A stretch of 64,000 bases of DNA from Massilia sp. BJB1822 (GTDB taxonomy: Bacteria; Pseudomonadota; Gammaproteobacteria; Burkholderiales; Burkholderiaceae_D). The stretch spans positions 372,001 to 436,000 of the forward strand of contig NZ_JABWEB010000003.1 of assembly GCF_013369485.1 (NCBI RefSeq). The letters run 5' to 3'. Position numbers and translations under genes: made by a program. How positions within the stretch are numbered: position 1 is the first letter of the stretch; each line of letters starts with the position of its first letter. The notes below the pieces were generated by a model. It worked only from the letters and a program-made list of their open reading frames with translations, was not told the origin of the DNA and ran no database searches. Below, piece by piece: positions 19,669-29,106 of this stretch.

Positions 19669-21801
19669 TTACCAGGTCGTGACCAGGGTGTATTTGCCGC
19701 TGGTAGCGCCGGTGCCGCCGCTGTAGTAAATCACTTTGGCGTAGAAGGTGACGGCCGCGCTGCCGCTGTTGGCGCGGGTCACGGTGTCGACCGCGCCGGT
19801 GCCGGCAGTGCTCGAGGTCAGCTTGGTGCCGGCCGCGTTATACAGCTCCAGGTCGTAGTCCGAGGTGGCGTTCGGCGTCAGCACGGCTTTCAGGGTCTTG
19901 CCGGCCGGGACGGTGATGGCGAAGTAGTCGGCGTCGGCATTGCTGCCGATATTGGCATTCACCGTGGTGTTGTTTTGCGTGACCGGGTTGGCGGTGGCAA
20001 TGGTGTTATTGCTTTCCGTTTCGCTGATCACTGGACCCGGCGGCACCACCACGCTCAAGATGTTCTGCGCTTCGAACTTGGCCTGGAAGGTGTTGGCATA
20101 GCTCAGGTCGGCCGGATACAGGGCTTTGGCGGCGTTGACGATGGCCGTCGCCATGGCCGGCATTTTCACGCCGGAGCCGAGACCGAAGTGGGCTTCCAGA
20201 ATGATCTTGTCGATGTTAGCGCGCGGCTTGCCGGCAGCCAGCAGGGCTTGGGCAGCGGCGTACAGCGGCGAGGACCACAGTTCGTCGGACTGGAAGGTGA
20301 CGCCGCCTTCGGTGACCGAGCTATGGGCGCCATAGGTACGCGTGGCGTTGTACTTGGCGTCGGTCCGGTTCAGCGCGCGGCCGCCCCAGCAGGCATTGTG
20401 GCCGTCCCAGCTGAAGGCCCACTCCGGATGGTAGGTCTGGCCGTTGGCCGTGCTCAGCGAGTAGGAACCGGCCCAGTAGTCGCCGAAGCCTTCGCCCATG
20501 GCGCCGGTGTCGCCGCCGCTCCAGTTGTTGTTGATGTTGCGGTGGATGGCGTGGCCATATTCGTGCAGGATGACGTCGGCGTCTTCGCTGTCGTTGACGC
20601 AGCCGTGGCCGAAGGCCAGGTAGTCGCTGCCGCCGCCGTAGCTGTAGTGCGAATTATCGTCGCCATTCAGGCCGTCGGTGTCGACGTCAAGCGGACGGTC
20701 GATGATGGACTTGGTGCCGGTGAAGCCGAGCGACTGGATATAGCGCTGGTTCTGGTCCAGGTGGAAGTAGACGTTGGTGTCGTCGAAGGCATTGTTGCCG
20801 CGCTTGGCCGTCCACACGCCATTGGTGGTGGTGCTGGGGCCGGTGGCTGGCGCTTCGATGTCTTTCAGGTTCACATACGGGCCGCTCAGTTTGTACACGC
20901 CGCCGGCCACGGTCAAGTCTTTCAGGGGCTTGGTGACGTAAGCAGGGTCGAAGGCGGTGGCTGGCGAGCTGTCGGTCAGCGTGTCGTTATTGAGCGCGGT
21001 GCGTGGATCGGGATCGAAGACCAGGCCGCTGCCGTCGACGCCGGAGGCGACCACGGTCGCATTGGCGGTGGTGGCGCGCGCGGTGGCGCGGTTTTGCTGG
21101 GCGGCTTTGAAGGCCTTGGTGGCGGCGCCGCGGTCCAGGGTGGCGCCAGTGACTTCGCCGCGCGCGGCCAGGCTGCGTTCGCCGCCCTTGCGTGGCAGCG
21201 AGGTGGTGTAGGAATCGATCAGGCTGCCGTCATGGGCATTCAGGTATTGCACGAAGCCGCCGGTCGGCATCTGCGCTTCGATGGTCACTTTGCGCGCCAG
21301 TTGCACGCCGCCCTTGGTGGCGACCCACACCAGCTCGCTCGTTGGCAGGGCCACAAGCGGATGCTGCACTTTCAGATTGGCCCAGCCTTTGTCGAGCGCC
21401 TGTTCGTCGCTGATCTGGCGCTGGTTGTGCAGCTGGTTGACGGCGGCCGCGTCCACGGTCGAGGAGATGTGGCGGGTTTCATTGAAGATCTTCAGCAGTT
21501 CGCCGCGCTTGCCGATCGACACGATGATCTCGGCGCGGTCCACCGGCAGGCCGCGCAGGGTCTGCTGGTAATAGTAATGGGTGCCGGTCAGCGATTCCTG
21601 GGTGCGTACCAGCACCAGGTTGTCCAGATTGGCGGGCAGGCCGAACCGTTCGGCGTTTTCGCGCAGGGTTTCCTGTGCCGAGGCGGATTTGGTGCTGGTG
21701 AAGAAGGTCAGATTGTCGACCCGGTTGGCGGCGGCATGGGCCACGCCGGAATAAGCAAGTACGATAAGGGAGGCAAGGATGGTACGCGAGGTGTGCTTCA
21801 T
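19669..21801 (-). CDS. Secreted thermolysin/fungalysin-like (M36/M4) metalloprotease with C-terminal PPC domain
   Basis: A 710-residue preproprotein from ATG 21801 (AGGAGA upstream). Signal peptide 1-24; FTP-type propeptide (NLVLVRTQESLTGTHYYYQQTLRGLPV); catalytic domain with H413-E-Y-G-H417 and E437 in MGEGFGDYW as the third zinc ligand, plus the substrate-side QSDELWSSPLY. After a short linker (PPGPVISETESNNT) comes a bacterial pre-peptidase C-terminal domain, residues 615-710 (DADYFAITVPAGKTLKAVL, SDYDLELYNAAG), often removed on maturation. It is exported, probably by type II secretion, and digests extracellular protein. It stands alone with its own terminator. Confidence 0.92.
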   Translation of the reverse strand: MKHTSRTILASLIVLAYSGVAHAAANRVDNLTFFTSTKSASAQETLRENAERFGLPANLDNLVLVRTQESLTGTHYYYQQTLRGLPVDRAEIIVSIGKRGELLKIFNETRHISSTVDAAAVNQLHNQRQISDEQALDKGWANLKVQHPLVALPTSELVWVATKGGVQLARKVTIEAQMPTGGFVQYLNAHDGSLIDSYTTSLPRKGGERSLAARGEVTGATLDRGAATKAFKAAQQNRATARATTANATVVASGVDGSGLVFDPDPRTALNNDTLTDSSPATAFDPAYVTKPLKDLTVAGGVYKLSGPYVNLKDIEAPATGPSTTTNGVWTAKRGNNAFDDTNVYFHLDQNQRYIQSLGFTGTKSIIDRPLDVDTDGLNGDDNSHYSYGGGSDYLAFGHGCVNDSEDADVILHEYGHAIHRNINNNWSGGDTGAMGEGFGDYWAGSYSLSTANGQTYHPEWAFSWDGHNACWGGRALNRTDAKYNATRTYGAHSSVTEGGVTFQSDELWSSPLYAAAQALLAAGKPRANIDKIILEAHFGLGSGVKMPAMATAIVNAAKALYPADLSYANTFQAKFEAQNILSVVVPPGPVISETESNNTIATANPVTQNNTTVNANIGSNADADYFAITVPAGKTLKAVLTPNATSDYDLELYNAAGTKLTSSTAGTGAVDTVTRANSGSAAVTFYAKVIYYSGGTGATSGKYTLVTTW

Positions 21802-22046
21802 GCTTTTATCTCTCCTGAAAGTGGGATGCATAAAAAATGGTGCGAAGCATCGGTCCCAGCTGGCCCCACTCCGGGGATGAGGCCAATGGCAAATCGACGT
21901 GAATCGAGTATAGCCAGAAAGGCAAACGTTGCAAAATAGTTCATTTTTTTAACAATATAAACTTTTTGTCTCATTTTGCACTTTCCGCGACTTCGCGATA
22001 ACAAAGCGCTAATATGATTGGTTATGCCAGCTTTTCGGAGGTTAGG

Positions 22047-22505
22047 ATGAGATCATCTATTTCCCGTCGCCTGTCCCCCCTGGCCGCCGCCCTTCTGCTG
22101 GCTGCCACCCTGCCCGCCTGCGGCGTGGCGCGCGAGCAGGCCACGGCCGCGCAAGCCGCGCCAGCACTGGTTTCCGCCCGTCCCGCCAAACCCATTCCGG
22201 ACGAGGAACCGGCCGTCACGCAAGAGGTGGCGGAGCTGCTGGGCCAGCTCGCCGAAGGCCGGCCGCAACGCAGCCGTTTCACCGAGAAAGCCGCGGCCAC
22301 AGTGCTGGCTGATGCGGATCAAAATCTGGCGCCGCGCCTGCGCGAATGTGGTATTCCTGTCACATTGGAGCTGTTGGCGCGCACGGTCGATGGTGAAGAC
22401 CGGCAATACCGCTACCGCCTGCGCTGCCGCGCCCAGCCGCTGCTGCTCGACATCGTCTACAACAAGGCGGCCCGCGTTAACCGTCTACAACTACTACCGG
22501 AATAA
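22047..22505 (+). CDS. Small lipoprotein of unknown function
   Basis: A 152-residue protein from ATG 22047 behind GGAGG. The lipobox is L-P-A-C25 after a hydrophobic stretch, so the mature protein is lipid-anchored. Residues 30-60 are low-complexity Ala/Pro. The C-terminal half has two cysteines (RECGIP, RLRCRA) and a beta-rich pattern (VTLELLARTVDGEDRQYRYRL). It matches no family I recognise. It leads a short run with a YdcF-type protein and a beta-helix protein, 40 bases ahead of the first. Confidence 0.75.
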   Translation: MRSSISRRLSPLAAALLLAATLPACGVAREQATAAQAAPALVSARPAKPIPDEEPAVTQEVAELLGQLAEGRPQRSRFTEKAAATVLADADQNLAPRLRECGIPVTLELLARTVDGEDRQYRYRLRCRAQPLLLDIVYNKAARVNRLQLLPE

Positions 22506-22545
22506 ACGGCTGGCGCGGCCCGCAGCGGCTTGCGATAATGCAACG

Positions 22546-23325
22546 ATGACTGCCGATTTCGCAATATCCGTGCTCAGCCATGTGGTGCTGCTGCCGCCCA
22601 TGAACCTGTTCCTGCTGATGGCCGTGGGCTGGCTGCTGGCGCGACGCTGGCCGCGTCTGGGACGGGGCGTGAGCGGCTTCGCCCTCGGCGTGCTGGTGCT
22701 GCTGTGCACCGATGCCGGCGCGCGGCTGCTGGCAGCGCCCCTGGAAAGCCGCGCGCGCGTCCTGCCGCCCGGCGCGGCCCCGCGCAGCGGCGCTCAGGCC
22801 ATCGTGATCCTGGCCGCCGGCCGCATCGAGCGCGCGCCGGAATACGGCAGCGACATTCCCGACCGCATCGCCCTGGCCCGCCTGCGCTACGGCGCCCGCC
22901 TGCAGCACGAAACCGGCTTGCCGCTGCTGGTCAGCGGCGGCAACGCCACGGCCGGCGGCAAGGTCGAAGCCAAGGCGCGCGGCATGGCGCGCGCGCTGCA
23001 CGAAGATTTCCGCACGCCGGTGCGCTGGATCGAGGCCGATTCGGCCACCACGGCGCAAAACGCCCAGTTTTCGGCGCCGCTGCTGCGCGCCGGCGGCGTG
23101 CGCCGCATCCTGCTGGTGACGGATGCCATGCACATGGCGCGCGCCCAAGCCTGTTTCGCAGCGGCCGGATTCGAGGTGGTGGCGGCGCCCACCATGTTCG
23201 AAACCTCAGGCCGGCTCACGCCGCTGCAGTTCCTGCCCAGCGCCAATGCGCTGCAGCGCTCTTATTACGCCACTTATGAATGGATGGGATTAGCATGGTA
23301 TTGGCTTCGCGCCGCGCGCGCGTGA
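22546..23325 (+). CDS. YdcF/ElyC-type DUF218 membrane protein
   Basis: A 259-residue protein with two N-terminal transmembrane segments (residues 17-33 and 44-62) and a periplasmic DUF218 domain: AQAIVILAAGRIERAPEYG, IALARLRYGARLQHETGLPLLVSGG, EADSATTAQNAQFSAPLL, RRILLVTDAMHMARAQACF, LPSANALQRSYYATYEWMGLAWY. ElyC of E. coli acts in envelope and peptidoglycan biogenesis at low temperature; the exact role of this class is open. The start ATG 22546 lacks a strong ribosome site. It overlaps the next gene, so the two are probably co-translated. Confidence 0.88.
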   Translation: MTADFAISVLSHVVLLPPMNLFLLMAVGWLLARRWPRLGRGVSGFALGVLVLLCTDAGARLLAAPLESRARVLPPGAAPRSGAQAIVILAAGRIERAPEYGSDIPDRIALARLRYGARLQHETGLPLLVSGGNATAGGKVEAKARGMARALHEDFRTPVRWIEADSATTAQNAQFSAPLLRAGGVRRILLVTDAMHMARAQACFAAAGFEVVAAPTMFETSGRLTPLQFLPSANALQRSYYATYEWMGLAWYWLRAARA

Positions 23326-24806
23326 AAACCCGCAGTTACGCGCCCTGGCTGGCCGGTCTGCTGGCCGCCATGGCGGCCCTGGCCGCGCTGGCCAGCTATG
23401 GGCTGGAACGCAGCGGCATTCCGCCGCGCCGCCTGGCGCCCTATCTGGAACAGCGCGCCGACGGCCACAATCCGCTGATCGTCGGCGTGGGACGCGCCAT
23501 GGCCGCCACCCTGCACACCCTCGACCGCGGCGATCCGCCGCTGCCCGGCACGCTGCGCCTGCGCATCGGCGCGCAAGCCGAGGATGCGCGCAACGCGGGG
23601 CAAACCACGGCGCCCGATGCCGCCGACACCCTCGCGGCGGGCAGCCGCGAAGTGACGGTCGCCTCGGCCGACGCGCTGCGCGCGGCCATCGCCCAAGCCC
23701 TGCCGGGCGACCGCATCACCGTGCTGCCGGGCCGTTACCGCTTCCTGGCCAGCTCATATATCGCCGTCAGCCGGCCCGGCACGCGCGAGCAACCCATTGT
23801 ATTGCGCGCGGCCCGTGCCGGCAGCGTGGTGCTGGAACTGGCGATGGCCGAAGGCTTCCTGGTCTCGGCCCCGTGGTGGACTTTCGAGAACCTGCAATTG
23901 CAAGGCATCTGCCCGCTGCAAGGCAATTGCGAACACGCCTTCCACATCACCGGCGCGGCCCAGCACTTCACGGCGCGCAACAACACCATTCTCGACTTCA
24001 ACTCGCATATCAAGATCAATGGCCAGCACGGCGTCCAGCCCGACCACGGCCTGCTGGAACAGAATACCCTCAGCAATACGGCGGTGCGCCAGACCGGCAC
24101 CCCGGTCACGCCGATCGACCTGGTGGCGGCCAGCCACTGGACCATCCGCGCCAATCTGATCAGCGACTTCATCAAGGGTGGCGGCGACCAGATCAGCTAC
24201 GGCGGCTTTGCCAAGGGCGCCGGCAGCGGCAATGTCTTCGAGCGCAATGTGGTGATCTGCGAGCAGCGCCTGCGCGGCCAGCCAGGCCAGCGCGTCGGCC
24301 TGTCGCTGGGCGGCGGCGGCACCGCCGCGCCGTACTGCCGCGACCAGCGCTGCATCACCGAGCAGGATGGCGGCGTGCTGCAAGCCAATCTGATCGCCTC
24401 CTGCTCCGACGAGGGCATTTACCTGAACCGCGCCGCCACCAGCCAGCTGCGCCACAACACCCTGATCGACACCGCCGGCATCGCCCTGCGCTTCCCCGAA
24501 ACCAGCGCCGACCTCGAAGGCAATCTGGTCGATGGCCGCATCGCCGTGCGCGGCGGCGCCCTGCTGCGCGCGCAGGACAATCTGGACAGCGGCGTCACCC
24601 GCCTGTATCTCGGCTCGCACCCGCTGCGCGCCCTGTTCCACGCGCCGCTGGAATTCGATCTGCGCTGGCGCGGCCCGGCGCCGCGCCGCGAAGCAGTGTC
24701 AACCGATGCGCGCAGCGGCGCCGTGGCCGAACTGTGCGGCGCGCCGCGTCCGAGCCAGCCCGCCTATGGCGCTTTCGAGGATTTCGCCGCCTGCCTGCGG
24801 CCTTAG
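23295..24806 (+). CDS. Membrane-anchored right-handed beta-helix protein, polysaccharide lyase-like (PL6-type)
   Basis: About 503 residues. Three starts are possible: ATG 23280, ATG 23295 (GGATGGGA upstream, chosen) and GTG 23322, which overlaps the preceding stop as GTGA and gives a clean N-terminal anchor (LAGLLAAMAALAALASYGL). From residue about 115 the protein has beta-helix rungs like chondroitinase-B/alginate lyase: ALRAAIAQALPGDRITVLPGRY, REQPIVLRAARAGSVVLE, TARNNTILDFNSHIKINGQHG, TIRANLISDFIKGGGDQISYG, GNVFERNVVI, LQANLIASCSDEGIYLNRAA. Lyase activity cannot be confirmed. It overlaps the YdcF gene and probably acts on the same envelope or matrix polymer. Confidence 0.75.
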   Translation: MVLASRRARVKTRSYAPWLAGLLAAMAALAALASYGLERSGIPPRRLAPYLEQRADGHNPLIVGVGRAMAATLHTLDRGDPPLPGTLRLRIGAQAEDARNAGQTTAPDAADTLAAGSREVTVASADALRAAIAQALPGDRITVLPGRYRFLASSYIAVSRPGTREQPIVLRAARAGSVVLELAMAEGFLVSAPWWTFENLQLQGICPLQGNCEHAFHITGAAQHFTARNNTILDFNSHIKINGQHGVQPDHGLLEQNTLSNTAVRQTGTPVTPIDLVAASHWTIRANLISDFIKGGGDQISYGGFAKGAGSGNVFERNVVICEQRLRGQPGQRVGLSLGGGGTAAPYCRDQRCITEQDGGVLQANLIASCSDEGIYLNRAATSQLRHNTLIDTAGIALRFPETSADLEGNLVDGRIAVRGGALLRAQDNLDSGVTRLYLGSHPLRALFHAPLEFDLRWRGPAPRREAVSTDARSGAVAELCGAPRPSQPAYGAFEDFAACLRP

Positions 24807-27101
24807 TCAGGCGCGCCGGCTGCGCTGCTCGGCGGCCCAGGACAGCCCGGCCTGCACCGCCGCCGTGAACTCGCCGATATCGATCGGCTTGGTCAGGTAG
24901 CGGTAGAAGCCCGCATCCAGTGCCGCCTGGATATCCTGGCGCATGGCGTTGGCCGACAGCGCCAGCACGGGAATGCCGGCCGTGGCCGGATCTTCGCTGA
25001 GCACCTTGTGCGCCTCGCGCCCGTTCATGCCGGGCAGGTTCATGTCCATCAGGATCAGGTCGGGCAGGTATTCGCGCGCCAGCGCCACCCCGGCCGCGCC
25101 GTCGCCCGCCGTCAGCAGCACCACCTCCATATGCAGCGACAGGATGTCGCTGACCAGGCGCAGATTGGCCGGATTGTCTTCCACATACAGCAGCAGCGGC
25201 TTGTCCTGCGGGCGGCGCTGCGGCGCCGGCACGGCCGCCAGCGGCGTTTCCGACTCGGCCGGCGCCAGCGGTGAGGCCGCCGCCAGCTCCACCGTGAAGG
25301 CACAGCCAGCGCCGGGCGTGCTGGCCACGCCGATGCTGCCTTCCATCAGTTCGGCCAGGCGCTTGCTCAAGACCAGGCCGATGCCCGTGCCCTCTTCCGG
25401 CCCGCCCTCCTGGCCCAGGCGGTTGAAGGGCTGGAACAGCTCGGCGATCTGCTCGGGCCGCAGGCCGGGACCGGTGTCCTGCACCGTGAGCCAGATGCGG
25501 CCCGTGTCGCGCTGGCCGAAATCGACCACCACCGCGCCGCCCTGGCGGTTGTACTTGATCGCGTTCGACAGCAGATTGAGCACGATCTGGCGCAGACGCA
25601 CGCGGTCGGCCTGCACCGTCAACGGCGAATCCTCGGGCAGCATCAGGCGGATGCCGCGCCGTTCGGCCATGCTGTCGACCATATGCCGCGTCTCATGCAG
25701 CAGCTCGTGCAGGCCGACCGCTTCCATCGACAGGGTGATGGCGCCCGACTCGATCTTGGCCAGGTCCAGGGTTTCGTTGATCAGATTCAGCAGGTGGCGC
25801 CCGGCTTGCACGATATTGCCGGAAAAGCTGCGCCGCTGCGCCTCCGTCACCGGCAAGCTCTCGTTGCATAGGAGCTGGCCGAAGCCGAGGATGGCGTTCA
25901 GCGGGGTGCGCAGCTCGTGCGACATGCTGGCCAGGAAGCGGTCCTTGGCCTTGCTGGCGCGCTCGAGTTCGTGGCGCTGTTCTTCCAGCGCCTTTTCGAT
26001 GCGCTTGCGGCCGCTGATATCGCGGATGGCGCTCGACACCAGCACCTCGTCTTCCATCTCCAGCGGGCTCAGGCTGATCTCCACCGGGAATTCGCTGCTG
26101 TCGCGGCGCCGGCCATACAGTTCGACGCCGGCGCCCATAGCGCGCGGCTTGGGCTGGCCGAAAGAGCCGTCGCGCGAGCCTGGATGGTGGGTGGCGAAGC
26201 GGGCCGGGATCAGCACCTCGACCTTCTTGCCCAGCAGCTCCTGGCGCGGGTAGCCAAACAGCTGCTCGGTCTGCGAATTGACCAGCACGATCTCGCCGCG
26301 GCTGTTGACGATCACCATGGCGTCCGGCGCCGATTCCAGCAGGCCGCGGAATTTCTGCTCGGCCTTCTTGCGGTCGCTGATATCGCGCACGGCGCTCATC
26401 ACCAGCGGCCCTTCCTCGGTGGCCATCATGCTCAGGCTGATTTCGACCGGGAATTCGCTGCGGTTCTTGCGCACCCCGTACAGCTCCAGGCCGGCACCCA
26501 TGGTGCGCGTGCGCGGCTGCACAAAGTAGTTCGCGCGGTGCATCACATGGCCGTGGCGGAAGCGCTCCGGCAACAGGATCTCGATCGACAGGCCGCGCAG
26601 CTCGCTGGGCGCATAACCGAACAGGGTTTCGGCCTGGCTGTTGACCAGCACGATGCGGCCGCTGGCATTGGCCATCACCACCGCGTCGGGCAGCGATTCG
26701 AGCAGATCGCGGTAGCGGCCCTCGGCCAGCTTGGCGTCGCGCAGGGTGCGCGCGGCCGTCACATCCTTCTGGCTGAAGACGATGCGCTCGATCTTGGTGT
26801 GGGCGTCGTAGATGGCTTTGCAGCTGGCGTCGATAAAGACCGGCGAACCATCCTTGCGGTGGCGCAGGCATTCGAGATCGACCAGGGGCTGGGCCGGCGA
26901 GAAGGCGGCCAGCAAATCCTGCCAGCTTTGCCCGCTCATGCCGATCAGGTCGAGCAGTTGGCGGCCCTGGGCCTCCTCGGCCGCGTAGCCATAGATTTCC
27001 TCGGCGCCGCGCGACCAGTAATTGACCATGCCGCGCGAACAGGTGGCAATCACCCCGCCCGGCGCCTCGTCCAGAATTTGCGCATTCACTTCGGCTGCCA
27101 T
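24807..27101 (-). CDS. Soluble hybrid histidine kinase, PAS-PAS-PAS-HisKA-HATPase-REC
   Basis: A 764-residue kinase without transmembrane segments. Three PAS domains (residues about 8-115, 128-240, 252-365; each has the pattern 'xIVLVNSQxExLFGY'; the second and third are close copies), then the phosphoacceptor helix with H395 (ASMSHELRTPLNAILG), HATPase (NLLSNAIKYN, DTGPGLR, GTGIGLVLSKRL) and a C-terminal receiver with D686 (LILMDMNLPGMNG, LTKPID). It probably senses a cytoplasmic redox, oxygen or light signal through a PAS ligand not visible here. It lies divergent from a hydrolase-like gene followed by an HPt-like protein, which could be its phosphotransfer partner. It abuts the stop of the beta-helix gene with no gap. 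Confidence 0.92.
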   Translation of the reverse strand: MAAEVNAQILDEAPGGVIATCSRGMVNYWSRGAEEIYGYAAEEAQGRQLLDLIGMSGQSWQDLLAAFSPAQPLVDLECLRHRKDGSPVFIDASCKAIYDAHTKIERIVFSQKDVTAARTLRDAKLAEGRYRDLLESLPDAVVMANASGRIVLVNSQAETLFGYAPSELRGLSIEILLPERFRHGHVMHRANYFVQPRTRTMGAGLELYGVRKNRSEFPVEISLSMMATEEGPLVMSAVRDISDRKKAEQKFRGLLESAPDAMVIVNSRGEIVLVNSQTEQLFGYPRQELLGKKVEVLIPARFATHHPGSRDGSFGQPKPRAMGAGVELYGRRRDSSEFPVEISLSPLEMEDEVLVSSAIRDISGRKRIEKALEEQRHELERASKAKDRFLASMSHELRTPLNAILGFGQLLCNESLPVTEAQRRSFSGNIVQAGRHLLNLINETLDLAKIESGAITLSMEAVGLHELLHETRHMVDSMAERRGIRLMLPEDSPLTVQADRVRLRQIVLNLLSNAIKYNRQGGAVVVDFGQRDTGRIWLTVQDTGPGLRPEQIAELFQPFNRLGQEGGPEEGTGIGLVLSKRLAELMEGSIGVASTPGAGCAFTVELAAASPLAPAESETPLAAVPAPQRRPQDKPLLLYVEDNPANLRLVSDILSLHMEVVLLTAGDGAAGVALAREYLPDLILMDMNLPGMNGREAHKVLSEDPATAGIPVLALSANAMRQDIQAALDAGFYRYLTKPIDIGEFTAAVQAGLSWAAEQRSRRA

Positions 27102-27300
27102 ACGGTCTCCCCAGCAGCCCGGCCTGCGCCCTGCGTTATAAGCGGCTTGCGAGAAAGAAGCGGGCGCTGCGGAACGGGTTCAGACGAGTATGAGCCATTG
27201 CCCGGGCTTAGACAAGCGGCGCCGCGCACGCCATGCGCTGGCGACGCCGTCGCACCGATGCCGTCGCCCATATGCCGCACCGCATGCAATCATGCTGGAC

Positions 27301-27326
27301 TTGCCACATTTACTGTGGTCAGATAT
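27301..27326 (+). promoter_or_regulatory. Candidate promoter with an inverted repeat, hydrolase-like gene
   Basis: TTGCCA at 27301-ish (27301-27306), about 17 bases, then TATGCA. A perfect 5-5-5 inverted repeat CCACA-TTTAC-TGTGG (27304-27318) lies over the -35 box, where a repressor could act. Confidence 0.4.
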
Positions 27327-27355
27327 GCACTACCGCAGCTCCTAGAGAGGTTGGA

Positions 27356-28630
27356 ATGGACATCATCACCAGCGCCCTCACCGCAGCGATTGAAGACGGC
27401 GCCAGCAGCCCTGCCTACCAGATGCTCAAAGCCCGCCTCGCGGCCCAGGCGCCGGCGGTGGAAGAGGCCGTCGCCACCCTGGAAGAAGACGCCGGCTCCA
27501 AGTCGCGCCAGTTCGCCCTGTCCGATGCGCTGGCCGTGGCCGGCCTGGCCGGCGACCGCTACCTGCGCGCAGCCGCGCGCAATCTGCTCGACGAAATCGA
27601 CCGGCGCCGCCCACCGCCCGCCGCCAGCCACCCCGGCGGCGCGGCCAATGCCGCCGTGCTCAAGGTCTGGTTCGGCACCGACCGCCAGCAAAGCGGCGAC
27701 CGCCATCCGGCGCGCCAGTTCGGCAGCCAGCGCGCGCCGCTCAGCTACGGCTATTGCGAGGTCAGCGTGCCGCGCGGCCCGCGCGATCCGGATTCGCCGG
27801 CCCTGCTGCGCCTGGAAGTGCGCGAAGACCCCAGCCACCATGTGCGCCTGCTGCAAACCGAGCTGGCCGGCCATGACAACTTCTTCACCGCACTGGCGGC
27901 CCAGATCGCCGCTGCGCCCGAATCCAGCGCCCTGCTCTTCGTGCATGGTTATAAGGTATCGTTCGAGGACGCGGCGCGGCGCAGCGCCCAACTGGCTTAT
28001 GAGCTGGGCTTTCGCGGCGCCCCGCTATTCTATAGCTGGCCCGCGCAGGGCAAGCCGGCCGGCTATCCGGCCGACGAAGCCAGCGCCGAATGGAGCCAGG
28101 CCAATTTGCAGCGCTTCCTGCTCGACTTCCTGGAAAGCAGCCAGGTCGAGCGCATCTACCTGATCGGCCATGGCCTGGGCGGGCGCGCCCTGGCTGGTGC
28201 CTGCGCCGCCCTGCTGCGCGCGCGGCCCGAACTGGCAGCGCGCTTGCACCAGATCTTGCTGGCCGCGCCCGATATCGACGCCGGCCTGTTCCAGCGCGAG
28301 CTGGCGCCGGCCTTCGCCGCCAGCGCCCGGCCGCTGACCCTGTATGCCTCCAGTGCCGACGCGGCCCTGGCTGCCGGCCATAAAGCCCATGCGGCAGCGC
28401 GCGCCGGCGACGCCGGTCCCGGCCTGCTGGTGCTGCCCGGCGTGGAAACCATCGACGCCAGCGGCGCCGATACCGGCTTTCTCGGCCATGCCGCCGCCGT
28501 GCCGGCGCCGGTCTTGTCCGATATGCAGGAACTCATCGGCCAGGACCGCGGCGCCGCCCAGCGCCAGGGTTTGCGGCCGGCGCAGCAGGCAGGTGGACGT
28601 TACTGGATCATGGCTGCGGAGGGCGTATGA
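27356..28630 (+). CDS. DUF900-like alpha/beta-hydrolase fold protein lacking the nucleophile serine
   Basis: A 424-residue protein, start at ATG 27356 (GAGAGG upstream). Residues 1-95 are a helical domain I cannot assign (AAIEDGASSPAYQMLKARLA). Residues 100-390 follow the DUF900 hydrolase family: VWFGTDRQ, FVHGYKVSFEDAARRSAQLAYELGF, PLFYSWPAQG, then IYLIGHGLGGRAL. In related enzymes the elbow is GHSMG; here the serine is replaced by glycine (G273). The late histidine is retained (FLGHAAAVPAPVLSDM). It is probably inactive as an esterase or uses other chemistry. Its stop overlaps the start of the HPt-like gene (ATGA), and it is divergent from a hybrid kinase. Confidence 0.8.
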   Translation: MDIITSALTAAIEDGASSPAYQMLKARLAAQAPAVEEAVATLEEDAGSKSRQFALSDALAVAGLAGDRYLRAAARNLLDEIDRRRPPPAASHPGGAANAAVLKVWFGTDRQQSGDRHPARQFGSQRAPLSYGYCEVSVPRGPRDPDSPALLRLEVREDPSHHVRLLQTELAGHDNFFTALAAQIAAAPESSALLFVHGYKVSFEDAARRSAQLAYELGFRGAPLFYSWPAQGKPAGYPADEASAEWSQANLQRFLLDFLESSQVERIYLIGHGLGGRALAGACAALLRARPELAARLHQILLAAPDIDAGLFQRELAPAFAASARPLTLYASSADAALAAGHKAHAAARAGDAGPGLLVLPGVETIDASGADTGFLGHAAAVPAPVLSDMQELIGQDRGAAQRQGLRPAQQAGGRYWIMAAEGV

Positions 28631-29028
28631 GCAATTATGGCTCGGCATCAGACGAGGCCGTCTTCTGCGTGGACAAGCTGCTCGAACTGATGGGCAGGGA
28701 TGAGCATGGCGTGGAAGGCGTGAGCAAGATCGTGCGGCGCAGCATCGGCCCCGGCATCGATCCGCTCAACCTGGCCGGCGAAGCGATCCGCGATGCGCGC
28801 CTGACTGAGGCTTGCCGCATCCTGCACAGCCAGCGCAGCGCCCTCTCTGGCCTGGGCGCCAAACGCTTCGTGGCCGCCAGCCTGGCCCTGGAGCTGGCCC
28901 TCAACGAAAGCCGCCTGATGGAGGTGCCGGTGCTGTTCGCCGCCGTCGAGGGCGAACTCAAACTGGTCCTGGAGCATGCCGGCGCGTGGCTGGACCGCCA
29001 CAATGGGCGCAATGCCAGCCGTTTCTAA
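28627..29028 (+). CDS. Probable HPt-domain phosphotransfer protein
   Basis: A 133-residue protein whose start overlaps the previous stop. Residues 50-130 resemble a histidine phosphotransfer domain: H67 in RILHSQRSALSGLGAKRF matches the 'HxLKGxxxxxGa' phosphoacceptor motif, followed by ALELALNES and a long helix, LFAAVEGELKLVLEHAGAWL. The lysine usual after H is replaced (HSQRS). It could shuttle phosphate from the hybrid kinase at 24807-27101, whose receiver is last and lacks an HPt. The match is by eye and the assignment is moderate. It is co-translated with the hydrolase-like protein. Confidence 0.6.
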   Translation: MSNYGSASDEAVFCVDKLLELMGRDEHGVEGVSKIVRRSIGPGIDPLNLAGEAIRDARLTEACRILHSQRSALSGLGAKRFVAASLALELALNESRLMEVPVLFAAVEGELKLVLEHAGAWLDRHNGRNASRF

Positions 29029-29106
29029 CGAATGGTTACAATTGTTGCGACTTTCACGATTTTGTACCAAACCCAACATGCTAAGATCGCCAACACTGTT
29101 TGACTA

